Both the position numbers and the translations under genes were made by a program. Below are positions 34,315-43,000 of a stretch of 64,000 nucleotides of DNA, piece by piece. A model generated the notes under the pieces. The model saw nothing but the letters and a program-made list of their open reading frames with translations. It was not told the DNA's origin and did no database searches. This DNA is from Dokdonella_A sp049583635 (GTDB taxonomy: Bacteria > Pseudomonadota > Gammaproteobacteria > Xanthomonadales > Rhodanobacteraceae). The first letter of the stretch is position 1, and every line of letters starts with the position of its first letter. The DNA lies in the NCBI GenBank assembly GCA_049583635.1, contig JBAUWF010000066.1:4457-68456 (forward strand), in the 5' to 3' direction.

Positions 34315-35154
34315 ATGAGTCGAGCGATTATGCCGCAAGCACCCACCGCAACCGACGCTGGCACCAGCGGCCGTTCGATCGATAACGCGAGCCGGCCACG
34401 ATCGCGTTACCGTGAAGTGGCCGACAATCTGCGCGAGGAGATCCGGCGTGGTAAGCACCCGGTCGGGCGTTTTCTGCCAAGCGAAGCCGAACTCGGACTG
34501 CGTTTCGGCGCCAGCCGCTGGACCGTACGCGAAGCCTTGCGACTGCTCGATGACGCCGGCCTCATCACGCGTCGCCGTGGCGCCGGCAGCGTGGTGCGCA
34601 GTGCCGAAGCGCATGTCCATTTCGGACAGGCGCTGCATTCGATCGACGATCTGATGCAGTACACCGAGGAGAGCGATTTCCGCTTGCTGCATACCGACCG
34701 ATTGAACGCCGATCAGCGCATCGCCGGCTGGCTGCAGACGCGGGTCGGCACCGAATGCATCCTGTTGCATGGCGTTCGCCACGGGCGGCGATCGCACCAG
34801 ATCATCGCGTGCACCGACATCTATCGGCGCGCGAGCTGGCGCGGCCTGCCGTCCGGCTACGCGAGCCAGGAAGAAGCGGTCCGCGCACTGCTCGAAGAGC
34901 AGTTCCTGGCGCGTATCGGGCGCATCGAGCAGACTCTGTCGGCACTGGCAATGCCGGTTGAGGCGGCGCACGAACTTGGCGTCGCCGCAGGCTCTCCGGC
35001 GCTGCGTGCCGTGCGTCGCTACTTCGACAACAGCGGTCGTCTGATGCTGGTGGTGGTCGCGCTGCATGCCGGCGAGTGCTTCAGCTATTCGATGCATTAC
35101 AAGCGCAGTGATATCAGGCAACCAGAACCCCGGATCGCCTCCGCCGATCCCTGA
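34315..35154 (+). CDS. GntR-family transcriptional regulator with UTRA-type domain
   Basis: A 279-residue one-component regulator. The winged helix-turn-helix (about residues 30-100) shows the GntR pattern: YREVADNLREEIRRGKHPVG, LPSEAELGLRFGASRWTVRE, then ALRLLDDAGLITRRRGAGS. The C-terminal 160 residues form a UTRA-like ligand domain of the HutC subfamily (ACTDIYRRASW, FLARIGRIEQTLSALAMP, ALRAVRRYFDNSGRLMLVV). The effector is unknown. It is transcribed divergently from the amidase gene with only 11 bp between the annotated starts, so part of its own coding region must serve as amidase promoter unless one of the starts is further in. A second ATG at 34330 is equally possible. Confidence 0.88.
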   Translation: MSRAIMPQAPTATDAGTSGRSIDNASRPRSRYREVADNLREEIRRGKHPVGRFLPSEAELGLRFGASRWTVREALRLLDDAGLITRRRGAGSVVRSAEAHVHFGQALHSIDDLMQYTEESDFRLLHTDRLNADQRIAGWLQTRVGTECILLHGVRHGRRSHQIIACTDIYRRASWRGLPSGYASQEEAVRALLEEQFLARIGRIEQTLSALAMPVEAAHELGVAAGSPALRAVRRYFDNSGRLMLVVVALHAGECFSYSMHYKRSDIRQPEPRIASADP

Positions 35155-35226
35155 CCGTTCGCGCGAATTGCCGCGCCGACAGCTAATCCGGACAATCAGA
35201 CCCATGTACCCCGGCAGGAGCCATCA

Positions 35227-36876
35227 ATGAGCGAACGCGAAACCATGCGCTACGACGTCGTAACGGTCGGCGCGGGTCCGGCCGGGCTCGCGTTCGCGAT
35301 CCGCCTGAAACAGGTCAAGCCCGACCTCAACGTCTGCGTGATCGAAAAGGCATCGACGATCGGCGCGCAGATTCTTTCCGGCGCAGTGATCGAACCCGAA
35401 CCGCTCAACGCGTTGCTTCCCGAATGGGGCGCAAATCCTCCACCGGTCTGCGTCGCGGCAACCACCGATGAATTCTGGTGGCTGCGCGACCATGCGCGCG
35501 CGATGAAACTGGCCACGCCGCCGCAGATGCACAATCACGGCAATTTCATCGTCTCGCTCGGCGCGCTGTGCGCGTGGCTCGCGCCGCAGGCCGAGGCACT
35601 CGGCGTCGATGTGTTTCCGGGCTTTGCCGCGGTCGACGTGTTGTTCGATGACCACGACGCGGTGGCCGGCGTGCGTATCGGCGACATGGGCATCGCTCGC
35701 GATGGCTCACACAAGCCGGGCTACACCGAAGGCATCGACATCGCGGCGCCGATCACGGTACTGGCCGAAGGCTGCCGCGGGCATCTCACAAAAATACTGA
35801 TCAAGAAATACCGACTCGACGCAGACAGCGATCCACAAACCTACGGCATCGGCTTGAAGGAACTGTGGCAACTCCCGGAAGGCCGCGCCGAAGCGGGCAA
35901 GATCGTGCATACGATCGGCTGGCCGCTCGATCCGAAAACCTATGGTGGCAGTTTCCTGTATCACCTCGACGACAATCGCGTCGCAATCGGCCTGGTCGCC
36001 GGACTCGACTACGCCGACCCCGGGTTTTCCCCGTTTGAAGCATTCCAGCAGTTGAAACACCACCCCACGATCGAACCCCTGCTCGACGGCGGCAGTATCT
36101 TGTCAGCCGGCGCGCGCACGCTGATCGAAGGCGGCTACCAGTCGCTGCCGAAAGTCGAAATGCCCGGCGCGTTGCTGATCGGCGATACGGCGGGCCTTCT
36201 CAATGTGCCCAAAATCAAGGGCACGCATCAGGCGATCCGCTCGGGCATGCTGGCGGCGGAGCACATCGCCGAGACGGCAAAGGCCGAGGGTTTCGATGCA
36301 AGACTGCACGCCTCGCCGGTCGTCTCGGAGCTCAAGAAGGTGCGCAACATCCGGCCGGGCTTCCGTCGCGGTCTTTGGGTCGGCCTCGCCAATGCGGTCT
36401 GGGAAACCGCGACGGTCGGGCTGTCACCATGGACGCTGAAGAATCATGCGGATTGGTCCTCGTTGCGCAAACTCGACGCGGCTGAAGTCGCGGCATTCGC
36501 AGGTCCAAAACGCGACGGCATCCCATCGGTCGCGCTCGAAGGCCACGATTATGTCACCCGCAGCTTGCCGCCGCGCGATCGCGTCGCGAGTGTCTACTTC
36601 GCCGCCACCGAACACGACGAAGACCAGCCGGTGCATTTGCATGTCGCCGACACCGACATCTGCATCGGGCGCTGCGCCGAGGAATACGGCAACCCGTGCC
36701 AGCGTTTCTGTCCGGCCGCCGTGTACGAAATCATCGGCGAAGGTTCCGACAGGCGACTGCAGATCAACGCCGCCAACTGCGTGCATTGCAAGACCTGCGA
36801 CATCAAGGATCCGTACCAGATCATCACCTGGGTGACGCCCGAAGGCGGCTCGGGACCGAATTACCAGAACCTCTGA
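35227..36876 (+). CDS. etfD: Electron-transfer flavoprotein-ubiquinone oxidoreductase
   Basis: A 549-residue membrane-associated flavoprotein that passes electrons from ETF, reduced by acyl-CoA and other dehydrogenases, to ubiquinone. FAD binding is shown by TVGAGPAGLAFAIRLKQ near the N-terminus and LLIGDTAGLLNVPKIKGT in the middle. The C-terminal [4Fe-4S] site is complete: CAEEYGNPCQRFCP and NCVHCKTCDIKDPYQIITW. The ending GGSGPNYQNL is typical of the family, and the length matches. AGGAG seven bases before the ATG at 35227 fixes the start. The ETF subunit genes themselves are not nearby. It follows the GntR gene by 72 bp. Confidence 0.96.
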   Translation: MSERETMRYDVVTVGAGPAGLAFAIRLKQVKPDLNVCVIEKASTIGAQILSGAVIEPEPLNALLPEWGANPPPVCVAATTDEFWWLRDHARAMKLATPPQMHNHGNFIVSLGALCAWLAPQAEALGVDVFPGFAAVDVLFDDHDAVAGVRIGDMGIARDGSHKPGYTEGIDIAAPITVLAEGCRGHLTKILIKKYRLDADSDPQTYGIGLKELWQLPEGRAEAGKIVHTIGWPLDPKTYGGSFLYHLDDNRVAIGLVAGLDYADPGFSPFEAFQQLKHHPTIEPLLDGGSILSAGARTLIEGGYQSLPKVEMPGALLIGDTAGLLNVPKIKGTHQAIRSGMLAAEHIAETAKAEGFDARLHASPVVSELKKVRNIRPGFRRGLWVGLANAVWETATVGLSPWTLKNHADWSSLRKLDAAEVAAFAGPKRDGIPSVALEGHDYVTRSLPPRDRVASVYFAATEHDEDQPVHLHVADTDICIGRCAEEYGNPCQRFCPAAVYEIIGEGSDRRLQINAANCVHCKTCDIKDPYQIITWVTPEGGSGPNYQNL

Positions 36877-36990
36877 TTCGGGTATGGCGGATACAGGTGT
36901 GATGGGCTTGATCACCGCCCCGCTCAGGCGTCCGGATCGGACCAGCGTCATGCCAAGGGTAGTCTTTGACCAGAACGGGAGCACGTTGAC

Positions 36991-37980
36991 GTGAGTCGTT
37001 TCGCAGCGCGACGCTGGTTGAAAGTCATTCCGGGTGTGCAGAAATTTGCCCAATCGGCACGAGGACAGGCATTGCGCCATCGATTGGCTTTGTACCTGGA
37101 GAATCGCAAGGGATTTACGTTTACGCAATTCTTGCGCCTGCCTTCACAGCTCGACGCCCTTAGCGGACCCGTCATGGATTTCGTCAATGCTGGCGAATTG
37201 CCGGAGCCCGTCCGCATCGTCGTCATAGGCTGTTCGAGCGGTGCGGAACCCTACACCATCGCATCGGTATTGCTCGAACGCAGGCCGGATATCGCATTCA
37301 CGATAGACGCGTACGATGTCGACGCGGATGTCCTGACGATTGCACGCGCCGCCAAATATCCTGCTGATCTGGTACTCGACAATCCGTTGGTCACTCGCTA
37401 TTTCATCGCGAACACATTCGAGCAGGATGGCGATCAATGGACGGTGAAGCCGCAAGTCGCGCGGCATGTTCGATTTCATCTTGCCGACGCCACCGACGTC
37501 GATGTCCGGCGGCGCATTCCTGCGGCAGACATCGTCTTCGCGCAAAATGTGATGTGCAATCTTCAACGTCCCAAGGCAAGGCGCTTGTTTGAAAACGTCG
37601 CCGCGTTGCTCAAATCACGTTCCGCTCTGTTTCTCGCAGGTATGGATCTCGACATGCGTCAGCGTCGCACTCGGCTGCACTCCTTGGTCCCACTCACGTT
37701 TGCGCTTGAGCAAGTCCACGATGAGGCGCGGCTGGTTCTTGGCGAGCGCTATCCTTGGTACGCGGCGGGATTGGAGCCGTTTTCACCTCTTTGCCAAAAT
37801 CCCGCTCGGCGCTATTCGACTATTTTCATACGCGGAGCCGGCGCCAATGACTTTCCGGCGCCCGCCGGACGCAAGGTTGCGGCGACCCGCGCCGGGCACG
37901 TGGGCCGGGACTCCACAAGGTCGACAGCTCGTACGCAAGCGCCAGCGTCCGGAAGACTTGCAGCCGACCCGGAACGTTGA
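36991..37980 (+). CDS. CheR-like SAM-dependent methyltransferase, orphan
   Basis: A 329-residue protein whose central part resembles the catalytic domain of CheR methyltransferases. The SAM motif is VIGCSSGAEPYTIASVL (about residues 78-94), followed by DAYDVDADVLTIARAAKYPA and IVFAQNVMCNLQRPKARRLF, which replaces the usual R-N-V region. The CheR N-terminal helical domain is not evident, and no chemotaxis genes are nearby, so a receptor methylation role is doubtful. Residues after about 285 (APAGRKVAATRAG onward) are basic and low-complexity and look unconserved. The start is a GTG with GGGAG ten bases upstream. Codon use looks slightly less GC-biased than in its neighbours, which may hint at transfer. 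Confidence 0.75.
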   Translation: MSRFAARRWLKVIPGVQKFAQSARGQALRHRLALYLENRKGFTFTQFLRLPSQLDALSGPVMDFVNAGELPEPVRIVVIGCSSGAEPYTIASVLLERRPDIAFTIDAYDVDADVLTIARAAKYPADLVLDNPLVTRYFIANTFEQDGDQWTVKPQVARHVRFHLADATDVDVRRRIPAADIVFAQNVMCNLQRPKARRLFENVAALLKSRSALFLAGMDLDMRQRRTRLHSLVPLTFALEQVHDEARLVLGERYPWYAAGLEPFSPLCQNPARRYSTIFIRGAGANDFPAPAGRKVAATRAGHVGRDSTRSTARTQAPASGRLAADPER

Positions 37981-38113
37981 GAACGTGGGTGGCGCGTCGG
38001 CGTAGAATTTGCTCGCGCGAATCGTCCACGCGTGACCTTCGGGACGGTCGAAGTCCACGGCGCGCGGCTATTGTCATGCTTGTCGCAACAGGCGCTCGCG
38101 GGGAATCCCGACC

Positions 38114-38887
38114 ATGACCTCATGCACGATTCGATCCAGCCTTTTGAACACGGCCGTCGTGCTGCTCACGCTCGCCGCAGCACCCACTTATGCGATGGAT
38201 CGGTACGATGCGGCCGTCGCCCACCCTGGCCGCAGTGCCGGCGACCTCAAACGCGACGCAATCGACCATCCCGCCGAATTGTTGCGTTTCGCCGGCATCG
38301 AGCCCGGCATGCAGGTTCTGGACTTCTTTGCGGCCGACGGCTACTACAGCGAACTGTCGAGCTATCTCGTCGGCCCCGACGGTCATGTGGTGCTGCTCAA
38401 CAACGCACCCTACGACGCATTCGCCAACAACGGCTGGCGCGCGCGCATCGGTCATGGCCGACTCGAGAACGTCGAGCACCGCACTGTCGATCCCGCACAT
38501 ATGGGCCTCGCACCCGGCTCGTTCGACGCCGTGCTCATGATCAAGGACTATCACGATCTTTACTGGGTGGCGCCAAAAGATGGCTGGCCGAAGATCGAGG
38601 TCGGCCCGGTGCTCGATCAACTCGCCGACGCACTCAAGCCGGGCGGCATCCTGCTGCTGGTGGATCATTCGGCCAAGCCGGGTACCGGAAACGCCGCTGC
38701 AGGAACCCTGCACCGCATTGACGAGACCTATGCCCGAAAGGATTTTCAGGCGCACGGTTTCGATTTCGTGCGCACGAGTGATTTGCTGCGCAACCCCGCC
38801 GACAAACGCGATCAGCTTTCTTACAAGCCACCCATGCTCGGCAAAACCGATCGTTTTGTGTTGCTGTTTCGCAAGCGCGCGTCCTGA
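38114..38887 (+). CDS. Exported class I SAM-dependent methyltransferase-like protein
   Basis: A 257-residue protein with a signal peptide (LNTAVVLLTLAAAPTYA, residues about 10-27) followed by a class I methyltransferase fold. Motif I reads MQVLDFFAADGYYSELSSYL, where AADGYYS takes the place of the usual GxGxG; HVVLLNN and FDAVLMIKDYHDLYW mark the next strands, and GGILLLVDHSA the following one. A GGGGA stretch lies upstream of the ATG. Exported methyltransferase-like proteins of this type occur in Xanthomonadales and Caulobacterales, but how they would obtain SAM outside the cytoplasm is unclear. No biochemical function is known to me. It stands between two monocistronic genes. Confidence 0.8.
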   Translation: MTSCTIRSSLLNTAVVLLTLAAAPTYAMDRYDAAVAHPGRSAGDLKRDAIDHPAELLRFAGIEPGMQVLDFFAADGYYSELSSYLVGPDGHVVLLNNAPYDAFANNGWRARIGHGRLENVEHRTVDPAHMGLAPGSFDAVLMIKDYHDLYWVAPKDGWPKIEVGPVLDQLADALKPGGILLLVDHSAKPGTGNAAAGTLHRIDETYARKDFQAHGFDFVRTSDLLRNPADKRDQLSYKPPMLGKTDRFVLLFRKRAS

Positions 38888-39028
38888 CTGTCGGGATATC
38901 CGCAACGCGCCGACGCACAATGGCGGCACAAGCCGGTGCAGCTGCCGCCGTCTTGACGCATGTGCAAGGCAGCGGATGACCAACCCGAACACACCGCTTC
39001 GTATTGAATTCAGGCTCGGTGTGGCACG

Positions 39029-40009
39029 ATGAAAAGCCCTGCCCATGGACGGAGTTTTCTCCTGCAAAAACGACAACTCGGAAATTCGAACCTCGAGGTT
39101 TCGCTGGTCGGGCTCGGCTGCAACAATTTCGGCGCGCGCATCGATCTCGACGCCGCGCGCAAGGTCGTCGATGCGGCGCTCGATCACGGCATCACGCTGT
39201 TCGATACCGCCGACATCTATGGCAGCAAATGCGGCGCCTCGGAATCCGTGCTTGGTCAGGCGCTTGGTGGACGGCGCTCGCAGATCGTGCTCGCGACCAA
39301 GTTCGGCAAACCGATGGACGACGCGGACAGTCAGCCACGCGGTACGCGCAAATACATTGCTCAGGCCGCTGAAGCCAGCTTGCGACGACTGGGCACCGAT
39401 TGGATCGATCTCTACCAGATGCACGAACCCGATGCGCATACGCCGATCGAGGAGACGCTGCGCGCACTCGACGATCTCGTGCAGAACGGCAAGGTACGCG
39501 TTATCGGATGTTCCAACTTCAGCGCGATGCAGGTCAAAGAGGCACAGCAAACGGCGCGTGACACCGGGCTCACTGGCTTCATCTCGTGCCAGGACGAATA
39601 CAGCTTGGTCGAGCGCGGAATCGAAAGCGACCGGTTGCCGGTAATGAAAGCCGAAGGGCTTGGCTTGCTGCCGTATTTTCCGCTTGCTTCGGGACTCCTG
39701 ACCGGAAAGTACCGGCGCAATGCCGAACTTCCGGAACAATCGCGTTTTGCGCACTGGAAGGGGCTCGGCGAACGTTACATGACCGAAGCCAACTGGAACA
39801 TTGTCGATGCACTGCGGACGTTCGCCGTACGGCGCGATCACAGTCTGCTCGATCTCGCGATCTCCTGGCTCGCGGCGCAAGCGCCGGTCGCAAGTGTGAT
39901 CGCCGGAGCAACCAAACCGGAACAAGTCGTACAGAATGCCGCCGCGGCCGAGTGGAAACTCGACGCAGACGAATTGGCGGAAATCGACCGGCTGACGACG
40001 CAGTCGTAG
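39029..40009 (+). CDS. Aldo/keto reductase
   Basis: A 326-residue NADPH-dependent oxidoreductase of the aldo/keto reductase superfamily with a TIM-barrel layout. The catalytic tetrad is visible as Asp59 and Tyr64 (LFDTADIYGS), Lys91 (VLATKFGKP) and the histidine of DLYQMHEPD near residue 131. GCSNFSAMQV and a C-terminal IAGATKPEQV stretch for the cofactor phosphate complete the pattern. It most resembles the YajO/Tas-like class; the carbonyl substrate is unknown. It converges with lhr, and the stop codons are only three bases apart. Confidence 0.92.
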   Translation: MKSPAHGRSFLLQKRQLGNSNLEVSLVGLGCNNFGARIDLDAARKVVDAALDHGITLFDTADIYGSKCGASESVLGQALGGRRSQIVLATKFGKPMDDADSQPRGTRKYIAQAAEASLRRLGTDWIDLYQMHEPDAHTPIEETLRALDDLVQNGKVRVIGCSNFSAMQVKEAQQTARDTGLTGFISCQDEYSLVERGIESDRLPVMKAEGLGLLPYFPLASGLLTGKYRRNAELPEQSRFAHWKGLGERYMTEANWNIVDALRTFAVRRDHSLLDLAISWLAAQAPVASVIAGATKPEQVVQNAAAAEWKLDADELAEIDRLTTQS

Positions 40010-40012
40010 CGA

Positions 40013-43000
40013 TCAAACGGCATCCGATGCCGCATGGGCGCAAGCCTCGGTCGGCTTCGCGCTATCGGTTCGGCGCAGAAGCGCTTTCCGGGCAGTCCAT
40101 TCCAGTGCCGGATCGATCGGTTCGAGCAATGTCACTGCGCTGCCGACCAGAGTGGCGATCGGTATCCCATCGCGGTAAAGCACGCGAGATCCCGTCAGGG
40201 TCGGCACATGTGCACCGGCAACCACATTGCCGACGAGATTGAGCGGATCAGCGCCGCAGACGGAAACCAGAATGCCTTCGTACGATGTCTGGCGCGTCTT
40301 GCGCAGCAAACCGATCGCGTCGGGCAGTGCGAATTGCTCGCCCGACAAGCCGGCGATGAATCGTCCGCCGCGAATCTCGCCACGCGCTTCAAGACGCTGC
40401 AATACGCGAACAAGCTCACGCCACGGCGGCAACCACGCCGCTTCGCGCGCGATCACGCGCCAGCAAACCACGCCGTAGCGGCGCAGCAAGGTCCATGCGA
40501 CGAGTTCGAGTGTTTCATGCGCTATACGCGGGCGTTGCGAATCGCCGGATTGCGCAGGTGCATCGTCGCGGCGGCGTACGAGTCCCCAGCGTCCCGCATC
40601 AGCGATCCCGAACAACGCGCGCCGGCGACCGCGGCGACGCGCAGCGCGGCGCGCAGCAGGCACCAGCAACGCTCGCAGCCCCGCGAAGCTGTCGGCGTTG
40701 ACGATGCCCGTCGCAACGAGTTCTCCGAGCGCATCCTCGAGTTCGGTGCGCAGCAAGCCCGTCGTCGCGACAAGCTCGTCGAAGAATGCGGCTCCACCGT
40801 GCACGAGCTGCTCGACCACGGCCTGCGCACGCGAGGACAGCGTCGAAGGCGTGGCGCCCGCGCGCCGACCGAGTGCGGTCCATTGCGCCAGATGGCGCCG
40901 CAGCAGCAAGACGATGGGTGTCGCACGCACGGGCCCAGCGCTGCGTCCGCGCGTCGGATCGTCGGTGGCACCGCGTAGTCGTGTCCACACGAGACGGCCG
41001 GCGAGACACAGATCGTCGAGCCACGACGGCTCGTAACCTTCGATACGCGCCGGCAACAGCTCGCTTTCCCACGCGGCGGCTGGCGCCTCGTAGCCTTCGA
41101 GTTGCGCAACCACGCCGGCCAGCGCATCCGGTCCCGAAACCCGGCTGCCCGGCGCGACATGCTGCCATTCGAAGAGGAAACGCATGAAGTCGCGCGGCTC
41201 GACCGGCTCGATCTCGCGACGCAGGCGACCGACCGTATAGCGATGGATGCGCGCGAGCAGGTGACGTTCGCACCATTCGAGCGCGCGACCCGCGGCGGTA
41301 AACTGCCCGCGCATTACGTAGCCTTCGGATTCGAGCCGCAGCAGCTCGACATCGACATCCGCGATCGCCACGCCGAGCGATCGCGCGAGTGCATCGGCGG
41401 TGGCGGGGCCGAGGCCGGTCAGACGTGCGCGCAGAATGTCGAGCAAGGCTTCTTCGCGCGTCCAGGTTTGCGACGCGTATTCGGCGGGCGCGGCAATCGG
41501 CGGCTGTCCATCCGCACTGGGGAACAGCGCACAAAACTGCGGCAGACGTTCGGCCGGAATCCACAGACGACGCAATGCGCCAGGCGTGGCGCATGCATCG
41601 ATCGAGGTCACGCGTCGCTGTGCGGCAAGTTGGTCGAGCAGGTCGGACCATACCGGGTTCGCGTGCACTTCGTCTTCGCCGAGAAACGCGACGGCCATGA
41701 GCGCATCATGCAGCTCGTCGGCATTCGTGGCGCCGGGCCAGGCCTCGTCGCGCACCGCTGCAATCGCGCCCGGATCGAGGCGGCCGAAATCGGCGGCAGT
41801 CGCAGCATCAACCCAGCGCCGACCCGAGACCGCCTGTGTGCGGCGCTCCTCGAGCGGCGCGTCATCGAGATAGGCGTAGGGCCTCGCGCCGAGCACTTCG
41901 GCCGCGAGTGGCGAGGGTTCGGTCAGATCGCGCGCAACGACACGTGCGTCGCCGCATTCGAGCGCGCGCAGCAGATCAACCAGGCCATCGACGTCCATCG
42001 CCTCGTGCAGGCAGTCGTGCACGGTCTGGGCGACCAGCGGATGATCGGGAATCTCGCGCTCGCCGACAAGGTTCTCGGCGCAGGCGACCTGATCGGGGAA
42101 CACGGTCGCGAGCAGATCTTCGGCCTTCATGCGCTGCAGTTGCGCGGGCACTTTCCTGCCACCCGTGAAGCGCGGCAACGCGAGTGCCGTGCTCGCATTC
42201 CAGCGCCAGCGCACACCGAACATCGGAGCGTCGAGCAGGGCTTGAATCAACACCTCGCAGACCGAGCTCGAATTCAGATAACGCGCGACATCCTCTAGCG
42301 GAAAACTGTGACTGGTCGAAAGCGACAGCACGATCGCATCTTCGGTCGCCGCAGCCTGCAATTCAAAATTGAACTTGCGGCAGAAGCGCTTGCGCAACGC
42401 CAGACCCCATGCACGATTGATACGGCTGCCAAGCGGCGTGTGGATCACAAGCTGGGTGCCGCCGGACTCGTCGAAGAATCGCTCGATCGCGATCTCGCGT
42501 CGCGTCGGCAACACGCCGAGAGCCGCCTTCGCCGCGCCGAGGTATTCGACGATCTGGCGCGCAGCCGATTCGTCGAGACCTACTTCGTCGGTCAGCCATG
42601 CCTGTGCCGCGCCGCAGGGCTGAGCACCGTGGACCGGAACAGGCAGGCGCCGCGAGATTTCCCCGCGCAGCCGCGAAACCGCGGACGACAATTCGTCGCT
42701 GCGCCCGGGCGCCTCACCGAGCCAGAATGGAATCGTCGGTGGCGCACCGTGCGCATCCTCTACGCGCACGCGGCTGCGCTCGACGCGCAGAATGCGATAG
42801 GACATGTTGCCGAGCTGGAAGATGTCGCCCGCGATGCTTTCGACCGCAAAATCCTCGTTGACGGTGCCGATCATCTGCGCCGCGGGCTCGAGCACGACGT
42901 CGTAATCGGCGTTGTCGGGAATCACGCCACCCGAGGTAATCGCGGTGAGCCGCGCTCCGCGGCGCGCGCGCAAATTGCCATTCACTGCGTCGCGATGCAC

